Assembly: GCF_000337475.1 (NCBI RefSeq) | Contig: NZ_AOIT01000086.1 | Location: 4,210 to 38,640 of the forward strand | Length of the DNA stretch: 34,431 nt | Direction of reading: 5' to 3' | Source of the DNA: Natrinema limicola JCM 13563 | GTDB lineage: Archaea > Halobacteriota > Halobacteria > Halobacteriales > Natrialbaceae | Shown here: piece after piece, positions 14,801 through 22,443 of the stretch | How positions within the stretch are numbered: position 1 is the first letter of the stretch | Layout of the letters: each line of letters starts with the position of its first letter | The notes under the pieces: generated by a model | What the model was told of the DNA's origin: nothing | The model's database searches: none | The model's input: only the letters and a program-made list of their open reading frames with translations | Made by a program: the position numbers and the translations under genes

Positions 14801-15719
14801 TGTGAACTATGTCTGTAACCGAATTTAGGTTCTCCTCTTTCTCTGACTTCATGAAGGAGATTTTGCTATTCTCGCGGTTCATCCGGAATCGGAACCCGTC
14901 TTCCACTTCCACATAACCCATTGTAATCTCACCACCTCTTTCACTAAGTTCCTTCTCCACACGTTCATCTTCTCGAGCATCCTGTCTATTCCCCTGTTCA
15001 TCTTCTTTTGAAGTGAACGAAATTGTATCTAGCGAGGAATCTTCCTGATCATCTACCCGGACCTTGAGATTGAAGTAGGTGTCGACAAGGTTATTGAATT
15101 TCTCTTGAAATCTCGCTCCGAAGCTCGGTCGGTCTTTAACACTTGTTTTGTATTTCCCAAGTGATTTGCAAAACTCATCTCTTATATTCTCAACCATATC
15201 TACGTCGGACCCCCGTATTTCCACTAGGTCCCTATCTTCATGGATTACAACTACTGTTCGCTTCGTAATGGGAATCCCTTGTTTAGTCCCAGTTACCGGA
15301 TGTTCACTGCCTGCATATACATAGTATGAGATTGGCAAATAGAGACGAGAATTGATTACGTCACTTGCAGCGAGAAATGGCTCCTTCGTAACTGGTGGAT
15401 TACTTATATCATCCTGCTCAGGGAATCTATTAGCTACATTTTCCTTTATCTCATCAAAATTATAATCGCTTATTCCTGTGATAATGAAATAATTTATTGT
15501 CTGCCTACCAGCATATTTATACTGGTTGATAAGGTCAATGAAGGTTCCTTCTGAGATTTTCTCAACGACCTTCATTTCGAAGTTTTCATCTTTATCTGGA
15601 ACTCGTTTATTCCTGCTTTTCAGAAAGCGCTCAATCGCTGCCATGGGCAAGTCAAGCCTTTGAATAGCCTGTAACCGTTCGTCTGTTGTATCGTATGACT
15701 CTAAATTCTGTGTTGACAT
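14733..15719 (-). CDS. Unknown 328-aa partner of nuclease gene
   Basis: First gene of the two-gene cassette. No family recognised. Residues 1-60 are helical and charged (TTDERLQAIQRLDLPMAAIERFLKS). Residues about 60-175 look like an alpha/beta domain (NYFIITGISDYNFDEI, LYLPISYYVYAG, KRTVVVIHEDRDLVEIRGSD), the last resembling a beta-hairpin that reports a bound ligand or DNA contact. Residues 215-300 hold an acidic linker (EDEQGNRQDAREDERVEKE) and a second beta part (ITMGYVEVEDGFRFRMNRE). The final 23 codons overlap the nuclease gene. It may be a target-recognition or regulatory subunit of the nuclease (inference from the overlap). Confidence 0.65.
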   Translation of the reverse strand: MSTQNLESYDTTDERLQAIQRLDLPMAAIERFLKSRNKRVPDKDENFEMKVVEKISEGTFIDLINQYKYAGRQTINYFIITGISDYNFDEIKENVANRFPEQDDISNPPVTKEPFLAASDVINSRLYLPISYYVYAGSEHPVTGTKQGIPITKRTVVVIHEDRDLVEIRGSDVDMVENIRDEFCKSLGKYKTSVKDRPSFGARFQEKFNNLVDTYFNLKVRVDDQEDSSLDTISFTSKEDEQGNRQDAREDERVEKELSERGGEITMGYVEVEDGFRFRMNRENSKISFMKSEKEENLNSVTDIVHNVLRKTGRYTQGQISGVSDVPQ

Positions 15720-15954
15720 CTTTTATACGCTGTTAGTATACACATATGATAAGTACTCTGGTCTGAACTGATCCCTATCGAAGGAAAATACTAACCAAAC
15801 TTCTTACCTATTTTTGCTCCTGTGTAGATCCACCTGACCTTCTCTCCCTGGGGTTGCACGTCGTCAGAACCCGATTCCCGAATATGCACACGAGTCGCGA
15901 CTTGTCATGTGCACGTCGTCCATTTGGGGATTCCGAAGTAAACGACCTGTCTGT

Positions 15955-15966
15955 GTCTATTTAGAC
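15955..15966. promoter_or_regulatory. Palindromic TATA site GTCTATTTAGAC
   Basis: GTCTA/TAGAC arms flank TT. The AT centre is about 24 bases before ATG 15984, so this is probably the TATA box of the small zinc-ribbon gene, with a possible operator. Confidence 0.4.
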
Positions 15967-15983
15967 GATCTGCCTATGTATCG

Positions 15984-16192
15984 ATGTCGACCTCACTTGA
16001 AAAAGCTGGGTTCGTGTGTACGAATTGTCTCAGAGCTACTGCTGAGGGTGAGCAATCTCAGTACCGAACATATCAATGTCCGATCGGCGACTAGGGGAGC
16101 GCGACGAGTCACCGGTTTCAGATAAACCCGTTGTGGGGTTGAAGCGCACGCCCGAACGCAACGGCACGCTGGCGGCGCGACTTTCGGAGTGA
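15984..16192 (+). pseudogene. Small zinc-ribbon protein, probably frameshifted
   Basis: ATG 15984 opens a frame MSTSLEKAGFVCTNCLRATA, then YRTYQCPIGD, and stops at TAG 16092-16094 (36 aa). The first pair C12-x2-C15 is a good zinc knuckle. The second should be CPxC, but only one cysteine (C32) remains. Another frame continues from there (LGERDESPVSDKPVVGLKRT, then GTLAARLSE) to TGA 16190-16192 with typical acidic composition. A lost or gained base near 16086 would join the two into one zinc-ribbon protein of about 70 aa. Without a homologue the reassembly is tentative. Confidence 0.45.
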
Positions 16193-16350
16193 TGTCGATA
16201 TTTCTGGTGTGGTTCGAGACACCTCTTTCGTCGAGTGCTGATGTTTCGCCGCATACGAACGCAAACAGAATCTCTGCCCTTCACCTTGCGGCCGCGGCCT
16301 GTTGAACGACTCCCCGCACCACTCACACTCGGGTCCTCACGTAACCAGTA

Positions 16351-16608
16351 CTACTCATCGCTCACCTTGCGAGGGTCCTCGACGAGTTCGTAGATGCCTG
16401 TTTCGTACAGGTCGCGAATGTGATCATGTTCGGCCAGTCGAGTAAATCGGCTCGAGACCCACTGCCTCGAGGTGTCGATATCTTCCGCGCGCATGAACAG
16501 CGTCGGCGAGGCACGCCCCTCTGTAGCGAGGTACTCGACGATTTGCTTGTCGAGGTCGTTCAGGTCGTCGGGTGTGAGTGGCATACCACTCTGGTTTCTC
16601 ACCGCCAT
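16351..16608 (-). CDS. Winged-helix DNA-binding protein, 85 aa
   Basis: A compact winged-helix protein: LTPDDLNDLDKQIVEYLATEG (helix 1), MRAEDIDTSRQWVSSRFTRLAEHDHI (helices 2-3, recognition) and the wing DLYETGIYELVEDPRK. Such short regulators are frequent at the start of conserved gene blocks on haloarchaeal plasmids and proviruses. It faces a plus-strand operon across a 186-base region with two palindromes and a direct repeat, its likely binding sites. Start ATG 16608; an internal ATG (MPLTPDDL) is also possible. Confidence 0.75.
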   Translation of the reverse strand: MAVRNQSGMPLTPDDLNDLDKQIVEYLATEGRASPTLFMRAEDIDTSRQWVSSRFTRLAEHDHIRDLYETGIYELVEDPRKVSDE

Positions 16609-16699
16609 TTACAAGTGCAACGTTCCACGCCCCGGCGGGAAAGCATTTCGATAGTCTATCTACATCCGCTATTGACAATAGCAACCTTTACAAGCGCAA
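16608..16699. repeat. TTTACAAGyGCAA direct repeat in divergent promoter
   Basis: TTTACAAGTGCAA at 16608-16620 and TTTACAAGCGCAA at 16687-16699 differ at one base. They lie 79 bases apart in the region between diverging genes. Confidence 0.6.
16650..16682. promoter_or_regulatory. Two palindromic operators in divergent promoter
   Basis: GATAG-T-CTATC (16650-16660) and GCTATTG-A-CAATAGC (16668-16682) are perfect inverted repeats with one-base centres, 7 bases apart. They are the likely binding sites of the adjacent winged-helix protein. Confidence 0.55.
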
Positions 16700-16794
16700 G
16701 TGTATTATTATAGAGTAGAGACGCAGGATGGCTGGGAAAACCGATTCTCGGCCGGGTGCTGGCACACCCGACCTGTGTCCCAGAGATTAGGACA

Positions 16795-17100
16795 ATGAGT
16801 GTTCAACCGCGAACCCACGAAACGGTTTCGGAAGCACAGACTACCGACCCACGTGCCGACTACATCTCCGTCGGTATCGACAACGAGGGCGCACACCATG
16901 TCTACCGGACGACCGACGAGTCCGTTCACGTTATCGAGAACGGCGAGCGCACCGTCCGCTACGACCTCGAGACTGTCGGCAAAACGATCGACGACTGGAT
17001 CGACTACATCGCCGACCGTCGCGGCGGCTTCGAAGTGCAGTACCTGTTCAAGACGATGGCTGACGCGATCGTCGGCGCTGTCGAGGTGGGCGACAGATGA
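16795..17100 (+). CDS. Haloarchaeal plasmid protein, 101 aa
   Basis: A 101-aa protein (MSVQPRTHETVSEAQ) with a beta-rich middle (YISVGIDNEGAHHVYRTTDESVHVIE) and helices at the end (TIDDWIDYIADRRGGFEVQYL). No catalytic motif. Similar small proteins sit next to winged-helix genes on haloarchaeal plasmids; function unknown. Its TGA overlaps the next gene's start (ATGA). An upstream in-frame GTG (16756) exists, but ATG 16795 gives the natural N-terminus. Confidence 0.65.
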   Translation: MSVQPRTHETVSEAQTTDPRADYISVGIDNEGAHHVYRTTDESVHVIENGERTVRYDLETVGKTIDDWIDYIADRRGGFEVQYLFKTMADAIVGAVEVGDR

Positions 17101-17729
17101 CGATCGTCAACGATCACGAGGCTGTCGCAAAGCGTGCCGAGCAACTCGAACGCGAAGGGGCTCGCGAGATGCGCCTGCGAGCGGAGGCCCGCGCCGTCGC
17201 CGGCTACGAACCGGGCGACATTGAAGCGACCGACGGCTCGGAGATCATTATCGCTGACGACGATGTCCGAGTCCAGACTCTCGAGACCGAGGACGGAATT
17301 CTACTCGTCGATGCCGATGACGACCCACGTATCGCAACCGACGGCGGCTGTGACCAGTCCACCGAACCGACCGTCGAATTCGTGTTCGAGTACACGTCGA
17401 TCAACGGCCGTCGCCGCCGGGTGATGGTTGTCCCCGATACCGGTGGCGAAGCCTGGCGGATCGAACACGAACGTCGCAACAGCGATTGGAGAGAAACTGG
17501 TCGCGAACCGATTACCGAGGTTGACCTTCACGTACAGGGACGTCCCAGCGAGCGCGATTCCAGTGAACTCGAGCACCATAGACAGTCTGCCGTGCCCGAT
17601 GGCGGCCACATGAACCGTGAGACGTTCCTCACGGACCAGAGACATTACTGCGATATCTGCGAGTGTCCATTCGACTCGCTTGCCGAGCTGGCAAGCCATG
17701 ACTGCGGACTCCAACCCGAGGGTGGCTAG
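17097..17729 (+). CDS. C2H2-like zinc-finger plasmid protein
   Basis: A 210-aa protein overlapping the upstream gene by 4 bases. The N-terminus is helical (AKRAEQLEREGAREMRLRAEAR). The middle is beta-rich (SEIIIADDDVRVQTLETEDG, VEFVFEYTSINGRRRRVMVV). The C-terminus has a zinc finger C185-x2-C188 ... H201-x-C203 (YCDICECPFDSLAELASHDC). Probably a DNA- or protein-binding protein of plasmid biology; role unknown. Confidence 0.7.
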   Translation: MTIVNDHEAVAKRAEQLEREGAREMRLRAEARAVAGYEPGDIEATDGSEIIIADDDVRVQTLETEDGILLVDADDDPRIATDGGCDQSTEPTVEFVFEYTSINGRRRRVMVVPDTGGEAWRIEHERRNSDWRETGREPITEVDLHVQGRPSERDSSELEHHRQSAVPDGGHMNRETFLTDQRHYCDICECPFDSLAELASHDCGLQPEGG

Positions 17730-17926
17730 CTGATCCAGTACACCACCTCGGGATTGCGTTGATTTATCCAGCGCAGTAGACCGCCGCACCCCGCTACTCG
17801 AGACGGAGCCACTTCGATTCCTCGAGACGGCTCTCGAGTCAGTAGTCTACTGCTCCACCAGCGTTCCCGATATCGACCAGCAACGCGAGTCGAATCGTCC
17901 ACCAATGCCACCGAATCCAGAACCCA

Positions 17927-18793
17927 ATGAGCGCGAACACAGACTGTCCCGAACCTGACGCACAGACACTCCAAACACTCGTCGACGAACTCGAGCGCCT
18001 TCACGAACGCGTCACAACTCTCGAGGATGAACTCACCCGAAAGGACGACCGCATCGGTCATCTCGAGGCCGAACTCGAGGAGGCCCACACCGAAACCAAG
18101 GATCTCGAAGCACGGCTCGAGGACCTGGAACAATCACAGTCACCGATCGAAGCCCGATTAGACGCCCACGAGAAGAAACTCAATGCCAACAAGGATCGCG
18201 TCGGTGAGCTCCAAGCACGAGAACTCGAGAAAGGCGCACACCTCCTTGAGGAACACATTGATAATGGGGAGATCGACGTTGTGGATGGCCGCCTCGAGCG
18301 CATCCACAAAGACGACGGTGAGAGCTACTTCCGATTGCCTGAGAGTGACGACCCACTCGAACGTGGTGGCGATGTCTCCCTCTCGTATGGGGATCTGCTT
18401 CCACTCCAGCAGCTCGCGAAGATGGACGAGGATATGCTCCGTGCAACGACATCATCGCTTCCGTCACGGCTCGCTGCAAAACTCTGGAAGGCACGTACCG
18501 ATCCCGCAGTTGGAGACAACCCTTGGAAGAAGGGGAGTACAAGCGTTCGAGAGTACGTCACTGCCGGCGATATGAAACACTGGATCCGACGGCAGGAGAA
18601 GGGCATCAGTAACGACTACGCGAAGAAATTGGTCTCGCGAACGATCGATGCGTTGCTCGATCTCTCGAAGAGCAGGCTGGCAGTCAAAAAGCGGACACAG
18701 CGCAAGAACGGCCTCGAGTACACGGAACGACGTGTCTTGTTGATGGTCGACGTTGACATCCCCGGTGAGATGGTCGGTTCCGGAGACACCTGA
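17927..18793 (+). CDS. Coiled-coil plasmid protein, 288 aa
   Basis: Residues about 12-100 form a long coiled coil with leucine heptads (LVDELERLHERVTTLEDEL, LEAELEEAHTETKDLEARLE). The C-terminal 150 residues are a basic globular part (SVREYVTAGDMKHWIRRQEKG, then KKLVSRTIDALLDLSKSRLA, and AVKKRTQRKNGLEYTERRVLL), probably DNA-binding of winged-helix type. Proteins of this shape are common on haloarchaeal plasmids, but their function is not established; partition or replication accessory roles are plausible (inference). A 9-bp inverted repeat spans its stop codon. Confidence 0.7.
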   Translation: MSANTDCPEPDAQTLQTLVDELERLHERVTTLEDELTRKDDRIGHLEAELEEAHTETKDLEARLEDLEQSQSPIEARLDAHEKKLNANKDRVGELQARELEKGAHLLEEHIDNGEIDVVDGRLERIHKDDGESYFRLPESDDPLERGGDVSLSYGDLLPLQQLAKMDEDMLRATTSSLPSRLAAKLWKARTDPAVGDNPWKKGSTSVREYVTAGDMKHWIRRQEKGISNDYAKKLVSRTIDALLDLSKSRLAVKKRTQRKNGLEYTERRVLLMVDVDIPGEMVGSGDT

Positions 18794-18843
18794 CGTCGAC
18801 AGTTGCGGGTGTCTCCCGACTACCCACAACCCTTGAGAAGGGT
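18782..18843 (+). terminator. Two hairpins at gene end
   Basis: GGAGACACC (18782-18790) and GGTGTCTCC (18808-18816) form a perfect 9-bp stem around the stop codon. A second stem ACCCTT (18829-18834)/AAGGGT (18838-18843) has a 3-base loop. Together they could end the transcript. Confidence 0.4.
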
Positions 18844-19118
18844 ATCACTCTATCCGCCCACCTAATATCCAGCACAAGAGCGGTTGTATGCAGTGTACTA
18901 TTAGTCTGTAATACGTCATTTGATCGGTCGTTGTCGGTCTTACCCGAACGACTCTCCTGTGGGTGTCCCTGAAGACGCCAGCTGTCACCGGAATCCTCTC
19001 GAGAGCACTGTGGAGATTCTCGGATCGACGTTAATACTGTGCGCTGACTTGACTGGGCCAGTCGGCTGTTGCAAGATAGCGAAGCCACTTATATATCAAT
19101 CAGCTATTATGCAACAGT
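18794..19118. other. 325-base intergenic region
   Basis: Beyond the hairpins at its start, it holds no convincing gene. Near its end is a TATA box (CTTATATAT, about 19088-19096) placed about 27 bases before ATG 19119. Confidence 0.4.
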
Positions 19119-19196
19119 ATGCTCACTGATGGCGAGCTCCACACCCTCACTGCTCTTCACGGTGAGCAGACGCTCTCCGAGTTCGATGTCAAGTGA
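19119..19196 (+). pseudogene. Truncated N-terminus of a wHTH protein
   Basis: A 25-codon frame, MLTDGELHTLTALHGEQTLS, ending EFDVK then TGA. The start resembles the first helix of haloarchaeal winged-helix regulators (MLTDxELxTLxALHGEQTLSEL). The rest, including the recognition helix, is missing. It has a good TATA box and sits 24 bases before an HVO_A0114-like gene, so it may still provide that gene's promoter. Confidence 0.5.
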
Positions 19197-19220
19197 GGCC
19201 ATCACACCACGGTGATACCT

Positions 19221-19670
19221 ATGAACGATACCACGCCGCCGCTGCACCCGATGGAGCGCGAACAGCTTCGGGCCGAATCAACCCTCGTCGTGACTGTCAA
19301 GTCGTCCAGTGAGTTCCACGATGATGTCACCGACGGCATTGAGGAACTCGAGCGGGGCGACGCGGTGGATTCCCCGCCGACGCTCTCGTTCACCAGCCAC
19401 GACGACCTCATGGAGACGCTGACGCCGCGCGTCCTCGATTTCATCGAAGCCATCCGCCAGGAAGAGCCATCCAGCATTAACGAGATTGCACAGGTTGTTG
19501 ACCGGGATGTGAAGAACGTCCACGAAGAACTCAGTCGACTCGCCCAGTTGGGAATCATCTTCTTCGAGGAAGACGACCAGAGCAAGCGCCCGGTCGTCTG
19601 GTTCAACGAACTCGTCATCAGTCTCTCGTTCGATCCAGCGACTGATGACACGGTAGCCGCCGCACCGTGA
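19221..19670 (+). CDS. HVO_A0114-like DNA-binding protein
   Basis: A 149-aa protein from ATG 19221 (MNDTTPPLHPM; an in-frame GTG lies at 19212). The first half (TLVVTVKSSSEFHDDVTDGI, PPTLSFTSHDDLMETLTPRV) and the winged-helix second half (INEIAQVVDRDVKNVHEELSRL, IIFFEEDDQSKRPVVWFNEL) match the haloarchaeal HVO_A0114 family of putative DNA-binding proteins. These commonly follow a TumE-type (DUF6516) gene as the antitoxin. Here no such partner lies upstream, only a truncated wHTH fragment, so it is an orphan. Likely a transcription regulator. Confidence 0.75.
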   Translation: MNDTTPPLHPMEREQLRAESTLVVTVKSSSEFHDDVTDGIEELERGDAVDSPPTLSFTSHDDLMETLTPRVLDFIEAIRQEEPSSINEIAQVVDRDVKNVHEELSRLAQLGIIFFEEDDQSKRPVVWFNELVISLSFDPATDDTVAAAP

Positions 19671-19765
19671 AGGCGACGTCTCAGGCTACACACTCCTCGT
19701 CGATCTTACACATATGCTCCGTCCACACCTGTTGTTTTTCCTACCCGCATACGTACTCTCGAGTA

Positions 19766-20857
19766 ATGGTCGAGTGTCGCTACTGCGAGCAAACCTTTGA
19801 GGAGGAATCTGCGATCCGTGAGCATCTCTACGAGGACCACGAACGTGACGAACTCAGTCGGATTGATCAGAAGCGTGTCGAGCAATACGTCGACGAACAC
19901 GGATTAGGTGAGAGTGGCAACGAAGAGGCCCAAGAAGCAAGTCAACCCGCTCACCGTGAGCAACGAACAGCCGACACATCAAATGGGACCCACCCTGCTG
20001 ATGCGTGGGAACTCAGCGACGTCGAAGCCCTCTCGACGGACGAAATTGTCGAAAAACTCGCCGATCACGGCATCGAAACGAGCGAGACGATGTTTCGGAG
20101 TCGGATTGAAAATTTCAATTCGGCGACGACACTCTCCGAGCAGTGGGAAGCTGAATACGAGGTTGATGTCACGGGCTATGATCAGGACTTTATCTGGATG
20201 GCGGCAGAAGTACTCTGGGAGCGCTGGGCACCCGACACCCCGAACAAAGAACGGATCTACGACTTCGTTCAGGAGGGACGCGATCTCCGCGAGAAAGGAA
20301 ACCGCGCTGAGGCTTGCGATCGGTGGCTAACTGCCTGGGAGTACATCGTCGCCGTAACACCCGACGAAATCACGTCTATCGATGAGGCAGACCGAGAATT
20401 ACCGTCGTTTCTCTCACTCGAGGCTTTCATTCGATCAGCGGATAGCGACCTTGCCACCGTAGCGGAAGATGATCCAGCGTATCACGAGTACCGACTCGAG
20501 TTCTGTCAGGAGGTCTGCGAGCAGTTCCCGGATGCATCTGACGAGTTCCTACTCGACTTTCGTCACTTCATCGCCGACACACTCACAGAACTGGACAGAA
20601 CCGCCGACAGCAGGGCGGAATTCGAGTCACTCATCGAGGAGTATCCTGAGGATCCCTGGGCATACAAGAAACTCGCAGATAGCTACTGGCTCGAGGACCC
20701 AGACGAACTAACGAGAGAGGAGATGGAACGCACTGCAGAACTGTACCGAGCGGCACTGGACACCGATGGTCCTCTCGAGGGAGCGTCGATAGTAGCCGAG
20801 CGCTGTGAGGAAGTAGAAAGCCGACTAGCTGATACAGAAACGTCCAACCCAGAGTGA
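19766..20857 (+). CDS. C2H2 zinc finger + TPR-like protein
   Basis: A 363-aa protein starting MVECRYCEQTF. The N-terminus has a C2H2 finger: C4-x2-C7 ... H20-x4-H25 (REHLYEDHE). A polar linker follows, then helical blocks (VEALSTDEIVEKLADHGIE, WMAAEVLWERWAPDTPNKER). The C-terminal half looks like TPR-type helix pairs (KGNRAEACDRWLTAWEYI, WAYKKLADSYWLEDPDEL, TAELYRAALDTDG). TPRs bind other proteins, and the finger may bind DNA or a tag. An upstream extension in the same frame has non-haloarchaeal composition, so ATG 19766 is preferred. Its partner is unknown. Confidence 0.75.
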   Translation: MVECRYCEQTFEEESAIREHLYEDHERDELSRIDQKRVEQYVDEHGLGESGNEEAQEASQPAHREQRTADTSNGTHPADAWELSDVEALSTDEIVEKLADHGIETSETMFRSRIENFNSATTLSEQWEAEYEVDVTGYDQDFIWMAAEVLWERWAPDTPNKERIYDFVQEGRDLREKGNRAEACDRWLTAWEYIVAVTPDEITSIDEADRELPSFLSLEAFIRSADSDLATVAEDDPAYHEYRLEFCQEVCEQFPDASDEFLLDFRHFIADTLTELDRTADSRAEFESLIEEYPEDPWAYKKLADSYWLEDPDELTREEMERTAELYRAALDTDGPLEGASIVAERCEEVESRLADTETSNPE

Positions 20858-20929
20858 GCGCTTGAGCACGAGAACTTACTTATTCGATGACGCACTATCT
20901 GCTTGTAGAGGAGCACACTCCCGTACACC

Positions 20930-21034
20930 ATGGAATTCGAAGAACAACTTCGGTCGCTGGAAGAACGGTATGACATCTCCGAGAGCGAGCGTGCTCGGGA
21001 ACTCGGACGGACCGTTGCCCAGCTGCGGGACTAA
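20930..21034 (+). CDS. 34-aa helical acidic/basic peptide
   Basis: A short gene, MEFEEQLRSLEERYDISESE, ending RELGRTVAQLRD. It is helical and charged and could be a small DNA-binding or antitoxin-like peptide. It lies convergent to, and 10 bases from, the Doc/Fic-like gene. No SD is evident. Supported mainly by composition. Confidence 0.45.
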   Translation: MEFEEQLRSLEERYDISESERARELGRTVAQLRD

Positions 21035-21044
21035 CGCGTACGTC

Positions 21045-21887
21045 TTACTCGCTAGCTTCCAGATACTCGAGGAACTCCTGTTTGTCGACCCCATTCTCAA
21101 AACGCAGATGCGACGCTCCGGCTCGCGTCACTGACTCAATCATGAACTCGGTACAGAGTTCGGTATGATGAGTCGCATACGTCGACAGGGCTTCTGACTG
21201 TGGCAGCTCGAGGTCGTACTCCGAGAGCTCGATTTCAATCCCACCTTTTCGCAACACGATCTCACAGCCCCACTCATCGAGCAACCTGAACGGGGTTGTG
21301 TTTCGCCGTACGGTGAGAAGTCGCTTCGAGTCGGCGATATACGTGTCGACCCATTCTTGCCAGTCGTAGCTCTCGGTCGCCAACTTCGGGAGCGAAAACG
21401 ACGGCTCGGCACTCTCGAGGTACCACTCGGCGAATGCGATAGAGGTTCGATGGTTGGCGTTTGGAAGCGGGTGAGCCAAAATGAGTGACGACATCAACTG
21501 CCCTGCGACCTCGACTACCGATTTTGACCAATCGACGTGCTCGAGTGCAGCTGGAATTCGACCAACGTCGATCTGCTTGTAAATCTCGAGTTTTTCTCCC
21601 TCCTCGAGTTCTGTGGCTTCAAGGACACCTTCGAACGTCTGGAGAATTCGCACTGTCACGAGCCGGTCTGATTCGTCCATTTCGTCCAGTATCGCTTCAA
21701 AATCCTCGGTGATGTCGTCGACCGTTCCACTCGCACCGGAGTTGGTGTAGAGGACGTGTACTGTTTCCTCGAGTTGGTAGGTTTCGACTTTCCCATCGTC
21801 GGGTTCGATCTCGTCGTGATCGAGCGTAACGTACGCGAGTGAATATTGCTCGTCGTCGGGGTGGTGGTAGTGGACGAGACCGGTCAT
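21045..21887 (-). CDS. Doc/Fic-like protein with divergent motif
   Basis: A 280-aa protein. Residues 139-147 read HPLPNANHR, which aligns with the Fic motif HPFxxGNGR and the Doc motif HxFxDANKR: H139, A144, N145 and R147 are kept, while the acidic residue that holds the metal is replaced by N143. Upstream helices (SKSVVEVAGQLMSSLILAHP) and the following helix (TSIAFAEWYLESA) fit the Fic core. The N-terminal 110 residues and C-terminal 100 are unfamiliar. Fic proteins transfer AMP or phosphate to targets. The substitution could reduce or change activity. No antitoxin is adjacent on the same strand. Confidence 0.65.
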   Translation of the reverse strand: MTGLVHYHHPDDEQYSLAYVTLDHDEIEPDDGKVETYQLEETVHVLYTNSGASGTVDDITEDFEAILDEMDESDRLVTVRILQTFEGVLEATELEEGEKLEIYKQIDVGRIPAALEHVDWSKSVVEVAGQLMSSLILAHPLPNANHRTSIAFAEWYLESAEPSFSLPKLATESYDWQEWVDTYIADSKRLLTVRRNTTPFRLLDEWGCEIVLRKGGIEIELSEYDLELPQSEALSTYATHHTELCTEFMIESVTRAGASHLRFENGVDKQEFLEYLEASE

Positions 21888-21934
21888 TAAACTCGGGAAC
21901 GTACCGGAGGAACATAGTAACTATCGCCGATAAT

Positions 21935-22036
21935 GTGCGTGTGGAAGTATCGCCGCTCACACTCGAGGAGTTATACGAAATAACGACGCCCGTGGTCGGT
22001 GAACATACCCACTCCGAAAAAATACAAAATATATAA
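21935..22036 (+). CDS. Possible 33-aa small protein
   Basis: A frame from GTG 21935 (VRVEVSPLTLEELYEITTPV) to TAA 22034-22036. The composition is plausible and the frame remains open upstream, but no family or promoter was identified. It could be a chance frame. Confidence 0.25.
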   Translation: MRVEVSPLTLEELYEITTPVVGEHTHSEKIQNI

Positions 22037-22060
22037 AACGGCTAACATTATCTCGGGCCT

Positions 22061-22167
22061 TTATCTTAATCTTCCAATCTCAAGTGCTGCAACTGCGGCT
22101 TCAGGATCAACGCCGTATTCGACGGGTACTGTTAAGCGGATGACTGTCGAAACAACCAGACAGAACT
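22061..22167 (-). pseudogene. Orphan C-terminal tail
   Basis: The minus-strand frame ends IRLTVPVEYGVDPEAAVAAL, then EIGRLR and TAA (22061-22063). It looks like the natural end of a haloarchaeal protein; an upstream TTG could start a 36-aa peptide. It is overlapped by the next plus-strand gene's promoter. Probably a remnant of a lost gene. Confidence 0.35.
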
Positions 22168-22170
22168 GCA

Positions 22171-22443
22171 ATGGCTCGCGTCACAGATCCACGGCCACCA
22201 CTTCCGGAGTGGATTCTCGAGTGCTACGACCGGCTGTGTACGCAGGCATGTCAGCCAGACCAGCGAGAAGACAGTGTTCCACTGATCGACTACGACGATG
22301 CCACCGACATCCTGATCGCCGATGCAGAGTTAGCACTCGAGCAACGGGACGTCGAGCACGCACTTACTCGCCTCCTCGAACGAGGCTACTTCTACGAAGT
22401 CGAGGATGAACTTCGGATCACATCCCCAGAAGAGCAGTGTTAG
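22171..22443 (+). CDS. Small haloarchaeal protein, 90 aa
   Basis: A 90-aa protein (PRPPLPEWILECYDRLCTQA) with a C-terminal part like a winged helix (VEHALTRLLERGYFYEVEDE, LRITSPEE). Similar small haloarchaeal proteins are known only as hypothetical; the C-terminal pattern suggests DNA binding. It converges with the PIN toxin gene: its stop TAG at 22441-22443 abuts the end of that gene at 22444. Confidence 0.65.
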   Translation: MARVTDPRPPLPEWILECYDRLCTQACQPDQREDSVPLIDYDDATDILIADAELALEQRDVEHALTRLLERGYFYEVEDELRITSPEEQC

